This document shows positions 1-11,977 of a stretch of DNA of 64,000 nucleotides, in pieces. The notes beneath the pieces were generated by a model. That model did not search any database. It was not told the origin of the DNA and saw only the letters and a program-made list of their open reading frames with translations. A program made the translations under genes and the position numbers. Position 1 is the stretch's first letter. The number at the start of each line of letters is the position of its first letter. Origin of the DNA: Notospermus geniculatus (lineage: Eukaryota; Nemertea; Pilidiophora; Heteronemertea; Lineidae); assembly GCA_002633025.1 (NCBI GenBank), contig NMRB01000054.1, forward strand, positions 27,765 through 91,764, given 5' to 3'.

Positions 1-1589
1 GCTCGCCATGCACATGACTGACAACCCTCCCTCCCACCCCCTAGCTGCGTATGTAATACTTGAATGATCCCTTATTGAATAAATTTCAGTTAAACAAAAT
101 GAATGGGATATACATGTATCTTTTGCTTGTCCAGCATGTCCCACCCTTGACATGTTCCGAAATAAGTTTTAAGAAAACCCCATCCCTGCATCAAACCCAC
201 ACTTTTCCGTTGTTGGCGACAGTAGTTTTGTGCAAAGCACTAAGTGGTCAAACACGGGATAACCACGTATCCTGGCCTTGGAGCTGTTTTTTAGTCTTAC
301 AGGGAAAGTTCCACACGCAAATGAATGGAAATGTCCCACCCGTGACACTATAAAACGGTACTGCCATAATCAGAAGAAGTTTGTGTCCTCAATTTACCTA
401 CCAATGCATGGGCTATGTCTTCATGAGTATTGACCACCAAGCAATAAAAAGATTGGTTCCTTTTAATTACCAATTAAAGGGAAAAAGGTATTTGTCACGG
501 GTGGGACAGAATTCTCACAGTGGGTTTCGGAATCTGCGCTGTAACAACTGATTCTTGAGGAAATCAGCTAAACGATATATTCTGCAACAAACTAGGGACA
601 TGTGTCCTTTGCTTGACTGGAGGCAGATCTCTGTTCGTTTGCACCGTTCGACCCTAAATTTTGCCTCCTCCGTCGTACAGATTTTACGAGATTGGCCCAG
701 ATGGGGCCTAATCATGTTTCTGAACACTAGATGGCGCAAAATGTCATCAGCTAATCAGCGACCAGTATTTCACGCAACTAGGGGAAAACATGAAACATTT
801 TCTTATTGGCTGCTTTGGTCACGTGACAAGTATCATGGCATAGATGTATATTCTGGACTTTTTGTGTTATTTTGCACCAATTTTTGGAAAACATTCACTG
901 CGAAATGAAAAGTTAACATACTGAGCGTCATTTTTATGACCCGATGCGGGACAATACAGCGGTGTAAGTTGTGCACGTACTTCGCCTTCAGCATGGATTG
1001 CCGTCATTGCGTCCTCCATAGAAACAACACGGCCTAAGCTTGTTTGAAAGCTGATCTGTCATTGGCTGGTTGATCGAGCACGTTCACGAACACCTGGTAG
1101 TGACATCTAGTGTTAGAAACGGACTTTGGCACCAAGTGTTTCAGTGGTTGAGGGTGACAGCTTCGAGCGGAGGCCGATACCACTGAATTATTGAGTGTAA
1201 CTTCCATCAAGTTGAAAGAGAAATATAAACCTAAGAATTACGCTTGCATCAAACTGAGAGAGAACCTAGCAAGGATAGCCACACTTAGAGGGAGTTACCA
1301 AGACATTTCACTTGTAATGTATTGAGATGATGAGAGAACTAGAAAGCATACTACATGTACTAAGACATCTTCACTTTGAAGACAGGGGAACTACCGTACA
1401 TAGTTAAGCCAGCAACACACCAGGCGATATCGCAAGTGATCCAATGAGGAACCTGCGGAACTAATCCGTGACGTGGCGCTGACAAACAACTCAGTTAAAA
1501 CTATGACGTCGAAAGTCAAGCCAACGTTATTTGCCATTTAATTCTGAAACTACACCCTACTTCTGGCCCTAATATACCTGAAATCCATT
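1..1589. other. Non-coding stretch, no gene seen
   Basis: I see no exon with convincing splice sites or family similarity here. The only structure noted is a perfect 14-bp inverted pair, GTCCCACCCGTGAC at 333-346 and its reverse complement at 494-507. Open frames in this stretch are short and have no recognisable content. Confidence 0.5.
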
Positions 1590-1795
1590 AAAGGGGCTGT
1601 TCACTTAAGGGTCAATTTTACAAAATCCCAAGAACCACATTTTTGGCCTATTGGCCTGAGCAGAGACTCTCCAGCAGAGGCTTGTGCAGTCAGGCGTGAG
1701 GGGAGTATGACATACATGTAAGCAAGAAAGAGGCCAGGGCAATGTAATTCTTAGATGTATATTGTACAATTGAGCCTTAAGTGAACAGCCCCTTT
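1590..1795. mobile_element. Small terminal-inverted-repeat element (MITE-like)
   Basis: The element is about 206 bp and is bounded by a perfect 21-bp inverted repeat that begins AAAGGGGCTGTTCAC. It has no coding capacity. The first ten bases of the repeat are shared with the larger element at 3262-3872, which suggests related families. No clear target-site duplication was established. Confidence 0.7.
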
Positions 1796-1920
1796 CGAAT
1801 TTTACAGGTTCATCATTAAGTATAGGCCTGACTCTATGTGTCTGAATGTTTTCAAACGAAAATTCAAGCGGGATCATGTTGAATTTCATCGATAAAATTG
1901 ACTATTTTAGCATAAATGAA

Positions 1921-2830
1921 ATGGTCCAGGGACCATGTGCTCACCTGGGTGAACGTACCAGAAAAACAAATTACAAATGTTAAATTGAAATGTTCCAGGG
2001 TCATGTCATCCTCATTAGATGCACCTGATACAAATTTGGAGACAACCCAGTTATAGTTCAGGAGTTACTGGACGTTAAGCTTTGGTTTTGGCCACCTGGT
2101 GGCCAAGCGAAGAATCGAATCGGACCGAAAAGTGGTGTGTATGTACCAAGTTTCAAGTCAACAGCCCGAGCAGTTATGAAACACGCCACCAAATCACTAA
2201 ATTTTGAACTTTGACCTCTGTGACCTTGAAAAGTCGGTCAATTCAAAAACCCCTTACTTATGTCATTTTTCCTCATTAGAAGCACCAATGATAAAAATTT
2301 GGAGAGGATCCAGTCATTAGTTCATGAGTTATTGCACTTTTTGTGTTCTTGGTTTCCGCCACCTGGTGGCCAAGCTAAGAGTCAAATCGGACCGAAACTT
2401 GGGGTCATAGGTCATATGGCCTAGGGGTATATATGTACCAAATTTCAGGCCAATAGCACCTGTGGTTAGGAAATGTGCCACTTAAAAGCAAAATTTTGAA
2501 CTTTGACCTACTGTGACCTTGAAAAGTAGGTCAAATCAAAAACCCGTTATTATGTAATGCACCCTCATTAGATACACCTATGATAAAAATTTGGAGGTGA
2601 TCCAGTCATTAGTTCAGGAGTTATTGCACTTTTTGTGTTTTTAGTTTCCGCCACCTGGTGGCCAAGCTAAGAGTCGAATCGGACTGAAACTTGGTGTCAT
2701 AGGTCATATGACCTAGGGGTATACATGTACCAAATTTCAGATCAATAGCTCCAGTGGTTACAAAACGTGCCCTGCTAACGGACGACGGACGCAGACCCAC
2801 GACAAGAGCTCACCCCAGGTGAGCTAAAAA
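1921..2830 (+). mobile_element. Interspersed repeat with palindromic ends and internal ~280-bp tandem units
   Basis: The left end carries GCTCACCTGGGTGA and the right end a GCTCACC...GGTGAGC hairpin followed by a short A run, so the two ends are inverted copies. The interior repeats a unit of roughly 270-300 bp three times. Each unit holds the recurring phrases CCACCTGGTGGCCAAG, TGACCT...GTGACCTTGAAAAG and a TACCAA(A/G)TTTCA segment. The right end contains a short GGACGAC-type repeat. A truncated relative lies at 15,874-16,027. No protein is encoded. Similar non-autonomous repeats with gagctcacc...ggtgagc ends are common in marine invertebrates; the class assignment is inference. Confidence 0.65.
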
Positions 2831-3261
2831 CAGACCGAAGAGCAACGTCATTGATTCTGAATGACGCATCGCACATAACATCACGAACGATGCGCGACGT
2901 CAATGACGTTTTCAATGTCGCAGCACATGCGCTTTTGTGTTAAAACTGAGTTGTTCCCCAGCACCTCCTTCGGGCACGCCAGTTCCCCATTGACCCTTTC
3001 ATGTAAGTCCTGATGTTTAATATGTCCATCTTCAAAACATTCATTGTTGAAGTTTCACCGTGACATCATAAGTGCACAGCCATCATCAAGGTGAATTCAG
3101 GTAGCCCAACCAATGACTTGTCAGCCTGAAAAATGAATAGGCCCCCATAACATCAAACTGGAGAAGACATGTATAATCAAATAGGCCCCATCACATCAAA
3201 CATGACATGCTTGAGTGAGAAGATATAATCAAATGTTACAGCGCATGTCAGATGGTGCATA
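2831..3261. other. Non-coding stretch, no gene seen
   Basis: This is intergenic sequence with several CpG-containing ACGTCA-like motifs and no supported exon or element boundary. Confidence 0.4.
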
Positions 3262-3872
3262 AAAGGGGCTGGAAACTTGAAGGTACAAACCAGGCCAGAG
3301 TGATCCCAAAATGAATAGAACTTCTGAACAGCCCAAGTGCTCTTTTATTATCGTTCACTGGCTTGGCTTTACATTTACAACAGGGCTTTCACAGTCAGCC
3401 ATTTTAGGCACATTTGGCCCAACAATACATGCAGAAGACAGCTATTCTGACAGCTAACCTATAGAGGTTTCCCATGTGATGTCACAGCTCAAAATGTCCG
3501 CTATTTTGGCCGTCAAATGACGCAACGTCACAGCATCAACACAGCGTTTTTGACGCAGTTTGGACGTTGTTGACAGTCATCGGACCGGACCTTTTCCACC
3601 GCTGTCTACAGCAAGCTGTATGGACGATTTGCTTTCTTTTCAACACGTTTTTCACACCAGACCAACTACTTATGTTCAGAAACTGTGGGAGGTACCCGTA
3701 CAGTGATTTGTTGAGTTGTACATGTATGCTCCCAGTGGTCTGTACAGGCCGCTAAACTTTTGAACCGAGAACAAGATGGCAGCCGTCATGACTTCATTTT
3801 GATGGCCAATATGGCGGCCGTGTGACGTCAACTTCACTCTGTGCTAGTTTATCCCGTGTTTCCAGCCCCTTT
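3262..3872. mobile_element. Terminal-inverted-repeat element, 611 bp
   Basis: The element is bounded by the perfect 15-bp inverted repeat AAAGGGGCTGGAAAC (3262-3276 and 3858-3872). It contains no transposase-like frame. The shared AAAGGGGCTG start links it to the 206-bp element at 1590-1795. Confidence 0.65.
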
Positions 3873-5595
3873 CATTTACTTTCAGGAACGTAGGCGTGGC
3901 GTCATCGTAGATCACAGATTCTACTCTCGTACAAATTAAATAGATCTTCTACCACCATCCTTACATTTGTCATGCATATGTCGATGGTGGGGGACCACGA
4001 TGGGGACATTAGACCAACATACTGTTGTAGGATCCCTCACCCTGGGCCTATATTACGTTTAAATCATATGGAGCTCGATGGGAGGACCTTTGGTTGTCAG
4101 GCAGACCTTGGTATTGTTGGTGAAGTCTGGTTATTGGTTAGAAAACAATGCGTGTTGGACCGTTTATAGTAAACCCTATGTCCATTGTTGTCCGGTTAGT
4201 AGGGGTTTGACTGACATAGGCCCATCGAGCTCCAGACCGATGATTTAAAGAGACTTTAGTACAACCTACTGCCTACCGGGGTTTTGTGATGATACCAGTA
4301 CTGTGTAAAGATCTTGCCAGACATAAGGAGGGCAAAGCCGAAGGTCCGGTAGGCCTAGCTTGTATGGTCATGACATTGGCCAAAACATGGGAAGTGTAGG
4401 CACTAGGCCTAGGGGAACGAATTCAGAATCCCTGATCAGTGCCAAAAAAAGGTCGCCGATTGACGGAATAAGCCGCATCGAACAATATAGACGATTCACA
4501 AATTCACAGATCGGTGCACTTCCGCCGAAATCGCAACCACAACCTCAATCTGAAACCAGCTGACGTTATGCAATCCACGATCAGCAATGGTCGACTCTGA
4601 TGCAACGTTGTCGAAGTCAGTCACTGTTGTGGGGTTCTCTGCGTCATGTCATTCAGTTTCAGACCTAGGTTGTGTTTGCGATTTCGGCAGAAGTGCGCAA
4701 ATCTTTCCCGTTTAGCTAGGGGGCCTACGACTAGGGCCTACAAGTCCCCTGTGGCCTTGGAGGAGCTTATTCCTCCAAGCTGTGGCTTAACCCAGCCAGG
4801 TGACAACCAAAGACAAAGTTGAAGTCGTTTAGGTGAACTATCCGCCGTCAGATGGCAGCACACAGCTAGGTAGACTGATTTCTTATCCTCGATACGCTCC
4901 GTTATACGAGTAAAAGGAGTACCGGTATTACTAGGGCAAACGACCAGTCAAAAGCTAGGAATACCCCGCTTATTTGCATATCACATAGGCCTAGGGAATC
5001 CCCTGGCTGACCTACATTCATAATGAGCTGTGTGGTGGAATTAGAGGCACTATAAGAGCTAATCCACGCACAAAAAGCCCGAAATAAGGTTTCTGTGTGA
5101 TCCATAATTGAGAATTGACTTACCAAACGATTTTTTCACCAGTAAATGAACTGTCCAACAGAGAAAATAAGGAAAATCTCACAGAATAAATCACAGCGTG
5201 CGCCAAATGTCAGAAAGTGAGAGCGAGGCTGCCAGGTGGTGGAGCGGGAACCAATACGAAGGGCCGCATTTAGCCCGCGAAATTTGAATTGTACTTGAAC
5301 TTGCAGTTCTATCATTCTGCACAAAGCTTCTGCAAGGCCACAAAAAGGCTTCCTATCCCACCACTATTGCCCATTACGTCACAGCATTGCATTGGGCGCT
5401 TGTTTTCAATGAGTGAAGGCTCAAACACTTTTACGGCCACATGCAAACAGCTGGTCACTGCGCTGCTGAGACTGCTGGCCACTGGGCCATAGGCCTAGAG
5501 AGTTAATAAATCTGTCGTTATATCTTCCACTGCATGGTCGTCACAGGGGTTGAAGATCTCCGAGCTGTTTGTCCAGGGTGAACTCTCACCTCAGA
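3873..5595. other. Non-coding stretch with one short hairpin
   Basis: No gene is supported. A short palindrome, CTTGGAGGA at 4756-4764 and TCCTCCAAG at 4771-4779, matches the core of a hairpin insertion at 10,212-10,257. Open frames are short and unrelated to known families as far as I can tell. Confidence 0.4.
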
Positions 5596-5638
5596 CATGG
5601 TTTTAGTAATTTTCTTTGCCACCATGCCGACACTGAAT
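5596..5638 (-). other. Candidate small coding exon (low confidence)
   Basis: Read on the minus strand, a 43-nt segment is flanked by a pyrimidine-rich acceptor ending in ttctattcag and by a gtgagag donor. One frame is open and reads VGMVAKKITKTMSE. It joins in phase to the candidate exon at 6050-6096. I do not recognise the product, and no further exon could be added with confidence, so this may be chance. Confidence 0.2.
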
Positions 5639-6049
5639 AGAATAAGGTTATAATCTTATGGCGATTAAATGCTTTTGAAGAGGACATCCCAATCTGCATT
5701 TAATCCATAAGCAGTGAGATTATCATAAATTTTTAATCCTTAGGAATTTGCAAGGTTTAACACATACCAGCATTCAATAGGTTCTTCCATTCCACGCAAC
5801 AGAATGAACATCAAGCAATTCCTATACTTTACTTCTGATATGACCCCTCCATTTCTGAACCAGGTCAGTCTCAGTCTGGCTGGGATAATGAATTCTGACA
5901 GTGGCAGCCGCAGTTCACGTGTTCAGCTTATTATGAACAATCAACTGCAACAAATAATCTACCACTACTACAGGGGGCAGGCTGATAGGTCTTTGACACA
6001 AAACCATTGAAGATACTTTTCAAAGCCAGAAAAATCAGGTCATCTTTAT

Positions 6050-6096
6050 TTTACCTGGCATACTTCCACGCTGGCAAGGTGGTGGGCCATCCATGG
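6050..6096 (-). other. Candidate small coding exon (low confidence)
   Basis: A 47-nt minus-strand segment follows a strong pyrimidine tract ending ccttcctctcag and precedes a gtaaaata donor. In the frame that joins the 5596-5638 segment it reads SLHGWPTTLPAWKYA. No homology is recognised. Confidence 0.2.
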
Positions 6097-8240
6097 AGAG
6101 ACTGAGAGGAAGGCCAACAAAAACAGTATTTCTCCATGGGTAGGCTCTTCCAATAAAATGATTCAGCTAGCATACCAATGAAGCGGGCATCTCAGAGATG
6201 ATGCCGTCCAACTAGATAAGAATTCAAGCCAGAAATTGTACAATGAAGCAAATGATTTATTTCCAAAACCAACCCGAAGAATTTTGCACTGCTGTAACCT
6301 AACACGAACCTTACTTTTTCAGTGCCTCATGTTACCATCATGAGCATGATTCAATGAGAATACTTAGCCCAGAATAACTTTTTTTTCCAAACTGGCCATT
6401 TAAATCAATTGACAACAGAAACTCATGAATTGTCATAAAACCTGGTTTTGCAGTATTACAATTCATATCTACATAAAGCACATTAAGACCTTTCAAAACC
6501 ATTTTTAACAAGCACAGAGTTTATCATCACCGCACACCAATTCTTCAGACTTTTAAAGACTTCTATTATTTGTGAAGTCTACATTTGTACTCTTGGATAT
6601 AATGCAAAAATTCATCACAATATCACTCGTAATAGTCAACACGCAGGTACCCTGTTTTTTCACGTTTTGTAGGAAGTATCCAGAATTGACGGTCAACAAA
6701 ATTAGCCGCCACAAGGGGCGACAGCACTTGGCGACACTAAATGGCAAACCATTATCACATGTCACCTTAACTTGAACCAAGACTGGCACATGGGTTGCAT
6801 TGTAACACCCATGAACGATTGGTTCAAAGTTGAGATAAAACTGACACCTACAATTTTGTTTTCATGGTGCAGTGCAAATGCTATCAATTTAGCGCCTGAA
6901 GGATTTCTGGATGCCTCAATTCTAGAGGGAAAGTTGTGATGGACAAACCGGAGATCGAGCAACAGACTCATACATGTGTCATAACACACAAAGACAAGAT
7001 CAGCAACAGTTGGAGGTGCAAGAACAAATATTTGAGACAGATAATTATGGACAATCATGTCAATTTAACATTTACTTTTCTAATGAAATCTGGGTCAGTG
7101 AGTTAATGAGACGATTTCCAATTAGTTTACTTCCACAGTTGATTCAAGCAATGAAAATGTGTATTGCTTTCGCTGTAGCAAAGTACAGCTGACATCAAGA
7201 CAACAATACCAGATTCAAATATGTACATTCTTTTCACACTGAAATGCACAGGTAATTTGGGTCATGCAAGGTGCAACAGAAGACTACGGCAGAAAAAAAA
7301 CTGGGGTTTATTTACCTGCCACAAAGGAAAATACCAACTGTTGGAAGTCAAACAGCCAGGAGCTGCCTTGTGTGTGAGAGGTCTTTAATCTATTTACCCT
7401 ACCTGACAGCCCGCTGTGGTATGGGGCAGAAAAGTAGCAGCAATAAGTGAACTCTTTCCAAGTCAATAACTGCAGGATTTTCTTGCTAATTAGAGACCAA
7501 CAGAAACATGCAATAAAACGCTCAAAATAAAAAGATTGTTTCAGTTTCATCAGTTTTTAGCACCATCACGATTGAAAATTTAGCTTTCCAGGAATAAGCT
7601 TTAAATTTGGACAGGGGGTACAAAAATAGCATTTTTTCCCAAAAAATAAGGCTTAAATCTTGGAATCAAGAAGCACAGACAGGATATCAAACAGGAATGC
7701 AAGCATTTGACTGGCTGACTACTCTAGATTGCATTGACGTGCATTGGTTATTGAGCACTATTACCGGTATGATGCAAGGACAGTCAACGGTGAATACAAG
7801 AAGAACATAAGGCTCATGTACAAAAGAAGGCACAGAGACCTTGTCCTCAGCAGTAGACAATAAAATCAAAGTATAAGACACCCTGACTCAACATTCAGTA
7901 GAACACTTGTGGAAACAAACGTCGGCCTATTGTTTCGGATCAGGAAATTCCTCTTATCTTTCTTCTAGTTTCAAGTGGCTGTTTCCAGATGTAACGAATA
8001 GGGTGTATCATTTACCGGTTCCGGGTAACTTAAATTTTGAAAAGTTTGAAACAGTTTAAAGTAGCCATATGTCCTGTATTTTAGCCTATATTGCAGTATG
8101 TGCAGCTACGAGTATTATTGCTACTTTATGCTGATTTGACAACACCAGTACAACACTTTTATCAATAAGCAAGAGCAGACTGTATCAGTCCCTAATACAT
8201 GACGAGGAAATGGCCGAGTCGGACAATCCAAGTGATCTAA
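6097..8240. other. Non-coding stretch, no gene seen
   Basis: A GT-flanked open segment occurs near 7308-7430 on the minus strand but has no recognisable product and does not join the candidate exons at 5.6-6.1 kb. Nothing else is supported. Confidence 0.35.
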
Positions 8241-9660
8241 TATTGGTGGTGCTCAAAACTGACAACAGCGCAGTTAGTCTAACAACATTACCAGTTAATG
8301 AGTGTTTAGAAGTTTGTAAATTGCAATAACAATCAAGTATGTACAAATAAACACTAAGGTGGTTTTCAACATGTTGAACCATTTTACACCGAAGCCTAAT
8401 CAGCAAAGCTTGATTTAGAACGGCCATGACAGCATACACAGACATAATAAATGCAGTGTTTACTGGTTCTCTTTGGTAGCACAAACAGATACAAAGACTT
8501 GATTTACAACAGATTCAACCTACATTATTATAGCACACCGAACATAGGGATTTTGTCATCAGTGACTGCATGATGAATGGAGTCATGCGGACTGCCAGCT
8601 TGAAATTTCAGAAAATTCATTCAATGAGAATGTAAACAAAAAACTAAATCTCAGTCATCGATGTAAAAAGAGAAGCTTCTTTCCTTCTTAGGATCAATAG
8701 GCCTACTTCCATTGAAACAAGTATAATACTGACGACCCAAAATGTTTCAAGGCACAACTCCTTCACTTTTTAGGTCAATCAAAGCAGAAGCTTTTTCATG
8801 AAATGTACTTTAATGAAAAGTACATTTCATTGACTCACATGAATGAAGATGGCACCACGACAAAAAGATGGAAAACATGGTGCAACACAATAAAACCTGA
8901 AAACATATCAAGTCATGTACCATGCCGTTTGAGCACAAATATATCAAAATCTTTTGGTTGTACAGAGGGTCCAACATCTTGAACACACAGTGGTCAGTTT
9001 GACATCCAGAGAAGCTGTGAATTTCTGCAAGATACCAAGGGGTACATTAATAGCCAAACTTGGAACAGATGTTGAACAGACAATTATGTACAGCACATGT
9101 GTACATGAAATGGCACGCTGAGAACACTTTATGTACATGTACAACCACTTTGAAACAAACTAACTCTTCAAGGATAACTAGATCAAGGAGGGGCGTGTTC
9201 ATTTCCTGAACTATCATGGGCACAGGCTTAACAGGGCAAAGTCATGATTACCGGTAGGCAGGTCATTCCCACAAAAGCTTTGCCACTGTCTGCGGACATC
9301 TCCACCCTCAATCTTGAATCCTTGGAGTTAGTTTTGTTGGTGGGACTTCCATTGCAGTGTCTGCAACTAGATGATGATAGGAAGACCAAGGCACTCTGAG
9401 CTGTGCAGAAAAAAAATAGCCAGCATGGTTTGTCTATGCTGGTTGGAGACATCATGCCTGTTTGTAGCGTTTTCTGGGGTAATTGACATCGTGAAAAACC
9501 TGGTAACATCAGATTACTCTATTATGCAAATACGCACAAGAGTGTTCATTTCACAAGAACCATTATCATCATCTGATCATGATTATTTTCATAACAAATT
9601 TATGACGATAACCAGATTGAATTGAAATTAGTGTCTTTTTTGAGATGGAACGCTGAACCC
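8241..9660. repeat. Local direct repeat R1, copy 1
   Basis: This block recurs at 9808-11,977. The right part (about 9180-9655) appears base-for-base identical to its partner, whereas the left part differs by scattered substitutions and indels. It lacks the hairpin and the ~680-bp tRNA-containing insertion found in copy 2. No coding function is supported; it could be distal 3' sequence of the FAM162 gene or intergenic DNA. Confidence 0.8.
8799..8829. repeat. Short perfect hairpin
   Basis: A 13-bp arm, TGAAATGTACTTT, is followed by the 5-nt loop AATGA and its perfect complement. The same hairpin is present in R1 copy 2 near 10,413-10,443. Confidence 0.6.
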
Positions 9661-10211
9661 AGCACATTTATGAAAATAGGCCTATGGGATGATGCAGGCC
9701 TTAATCCACATAGGAACCGCACTGTTGTATCACCCGCACTGGCGATTTTTGGGCCCTTTTCGCGGAAAAAAGTCGCGGGTCTTATGCCGAAAAATACGGT
9801 AATATTGTATTGGTGGTGCTCCAAACTGACAACAGCGCAGTTAGTCTAACAACATTACCAGTTAATGAGTGTTTAGAAGTTTGTAAATTGCAATAACAAT
9901 CAAGTATGTACAAATAAACACTAAGGTGGTTTTCAACATGTTGAACCATTTTACACAGAAGCCTAATCAGCAAAGCTTGATTTAGAACGGCCATGACAGC
10001 ATACACAGACATAATAAATGCAGTGTTTACTGGTTCTCTTTGGCAGCACAAACAGATACAAAGACTTGATTTACAACAGATTCAACCTACATTATTATAG
10101 CACACCGAACATAGGGGCTACCAACTCGATTTTGTCATCAGTGACTGCATGGTGAATGGAGTCATGCGGACTGCCAGCTTGAAATTTCAGAAAATTCATT
10201 CAATGAGAATG

Positions 10212-10257
10212 TACCGGCTTGGAGGAATTATCAGTATAATTCCTCCAAGGTACCGGT
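10212..10257. repeat. Hairpin insertion
   Basis: The insertion has a TACCGG start, the arm CTTGGAGGAATTAT, a short loop and the complementary arm. It is absent from the equivalent site in R1 copy 1 near 8630. The arm core is shared with the isolated hairpin at 4756-4779. Confidence 0.6.
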
Positions 10258-10614
10258 AAGCAAAAAACTAACTCTCAGTCATCGATGTAAAAAGAGAAGC
10301 TTTTTTCATTCTGAGGATCAATAGGCCTACTTCCATTGAAACAAGCAGACTGAAGACCCAACATGCCCAACAACTCCCTTCACTTTTTACGTCAATCAAA
10401 GCAGAAGCTTTTTCATGAAATGTACTTTAATGAAAAGTACATTTCATTGACTCACATGAATGAAGATGGCACCACGACAAAAAGATGGAAAACATGTGCC
10501 GGTGTATTCAACAAATGCTATTGCAACACAACAAAACCTGAAAATATATCCAGTAGTCTTGAACGTTAGTTGTGGTGTTGATATTTTTGGTGACTGGGAG
10601 AGGGGAATTTGTAG

Positions 10615-10675
10615 TCAGCTGCCCTGCATTCAGAGAGACTTTAGTGAAAAGTCTCTCTGAATGCAGGGCAGCTGA
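10615..10675. repeat. Perfect 28-bp inverted repeat with 5-nt loop
   Basis: The arms at 10,615-10,642 and 10,648-10,675 are perfect reverse complements around the loop AGTGA. The segment lies inside the insertion unique to R1 copy 2. It could be a foldback element or a structured-RNA locus; nothing shows expression. Confidence 0.75.
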
Positions 10676-10818
10676 CAGGGATCTGTGGTTATAAGTATTT
10701 ATTAGCAAATGCAGATTTGTAGGGAAATGGAAGGGCTGGGGAGATATTCATCCTGCGAAAAAACGTTTTCAGCAAAAAAAATAAACAGAGAAACTGACAC
10801 GTGAAAAAAATAAAAATT

Positions 10819-10887
10819 CCCATCGCAAGGCTCGAACCCGGCGCCCCGGATTCAGAGCCGGACGCTCTACCGATGCGCCAGCCGGCC
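10819..10887 (-). tRNA. tRNA-like sequence, probably a SINE head or degenerate tRNA
   Basis: On the minus strand there is a box A (TGGCGCATCGG, 10,870-10,880) and a box B (GGTTCGAGCC, 10,829-10,838) at tRNA spacing (about 42 nt). The anticodon stem CCGG/CCGG encloses an eight-base loop with CTG near its centre, and the acceptor and T stems pair poorly, so a functional tRNA is unlikely. An AT-rich tail follows. A tRNA-derived retroposon head inside the R1 copy 2 insertion is the best reading. Confidence 0.45.
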
Positions 10888-11977
10888 ACGTCATGACGGT
10901 GGCTGCTCAATAAATGTTTATAAACATATCCCAGCTACTCAACATATTTTTATGTTAATTAAAAATGACGTTGCAAATCAGAATAATCTTCCAAAAATCG
11001 CATTTTACAACATCCACAGAGCAAGTCCCCAGCAAATCTGTCAGCGTATCGCTACTTAATGTACCCATCTACGTTCACAGTCACTAAAAACGTGAACCAA
11101 CCGTCCGGTATATTCCATCTGGACATTAGGTGCATATTTCCTATGAGTCCAGTTCTATTGATTGACCCGTGACAAGTCTTTGGCTAGCTTCGCTGTTGGC
11201 CGCTACGCGGCGCGTTGGGCCCTTGCGTCAAGTCATGTACCATGCCGTTTGAGCACAAATATATCAAAATCTTTTGGTTGTACAGAGGGTCCAACATCTT
11301 GAACACACAGTGGTCAGTTTGACGTCTAGAGAAGCTGTGAATTTCTGCAAGATACCAAGGGGTACATTTGCTAAACTTGGAACAGATGTTGAACAACAAT
11401 TATGTACAGCGCATGTGTACATGAAATGGCACGCTGAGAACACTTTATGTACATGTACAACCACTTTGAAACAAACTAACTCTTCAAGGATAACTAGATC
11501 AAGGAGGGGCGTGTTCATTTCCTGAACTATCATGGGCACAGGCTTAACAGGGCAAAGTCATGATTACCGGTAGGCAGGTCATTCCCACAAAAGCTTTGCC
11601 ACTGTCTGCGGACATCTCCACCCTCAATCTTGAATCCTTGGAGTTAGTTTTGTTGGTGGGACTTCCATTGCAGTGTCTGCAACTAGATGATGATAGGAAG
11701 ACCAAGGCACTCTGAGCTGTGCAGAAAAAAAATAGCCAGCATGGTTTGTCTATGCTGGTTGGAGACATCATGCCTGTTTGTAGCGTTTTCTGGGGTAATT
11801 GACATCGTGAAAAACCTGGTAACATCAGATTACTCTATTATGCAAATACGCACAAGAGTGTTCATTTCACAAGAACCATTATCATCATCTGATCATGATT
11901 ATTTTCATAACAAATTTATGACGATAACCAGATTGAATTGAAATTAGTGTCTTTTTTGAGATGGAACGCTGAACCCA

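Larger units (their letters stand above)
9808..11977. repeat. Local direct repeat R1, copy 2, with insertions
   Basis: This is the partner of 8241-9660. It contains two insertions absent from copy 1: a 46-bp hairpin at 10,212-10,257 and about 680 bp at roughly 10,550-11,228 that carries a 28-bp-arm hairpin and a tRNA-like segment. Confidence 0.8.

Noticed and set aside
5596-5638. Start of ribosomal protein L30, suggested by MVAKKITK
   Set aside because: The resemblance to the L30 N-terminus is only a few residues, and no downstream exon with the L30 core was found in the window.
9228-9509. 93-codon minus-strand frame repeated at 11,544-11,825
   Set aside because: The repetition comes from the R1 duplication, not from selection. 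There are no splice or family signals.
10819-10887. Functional tRNA gene
   Set aside because: Boxes A and B are present, but the acceptor and T stems pair poorly and the anticodon loop is one base too long.
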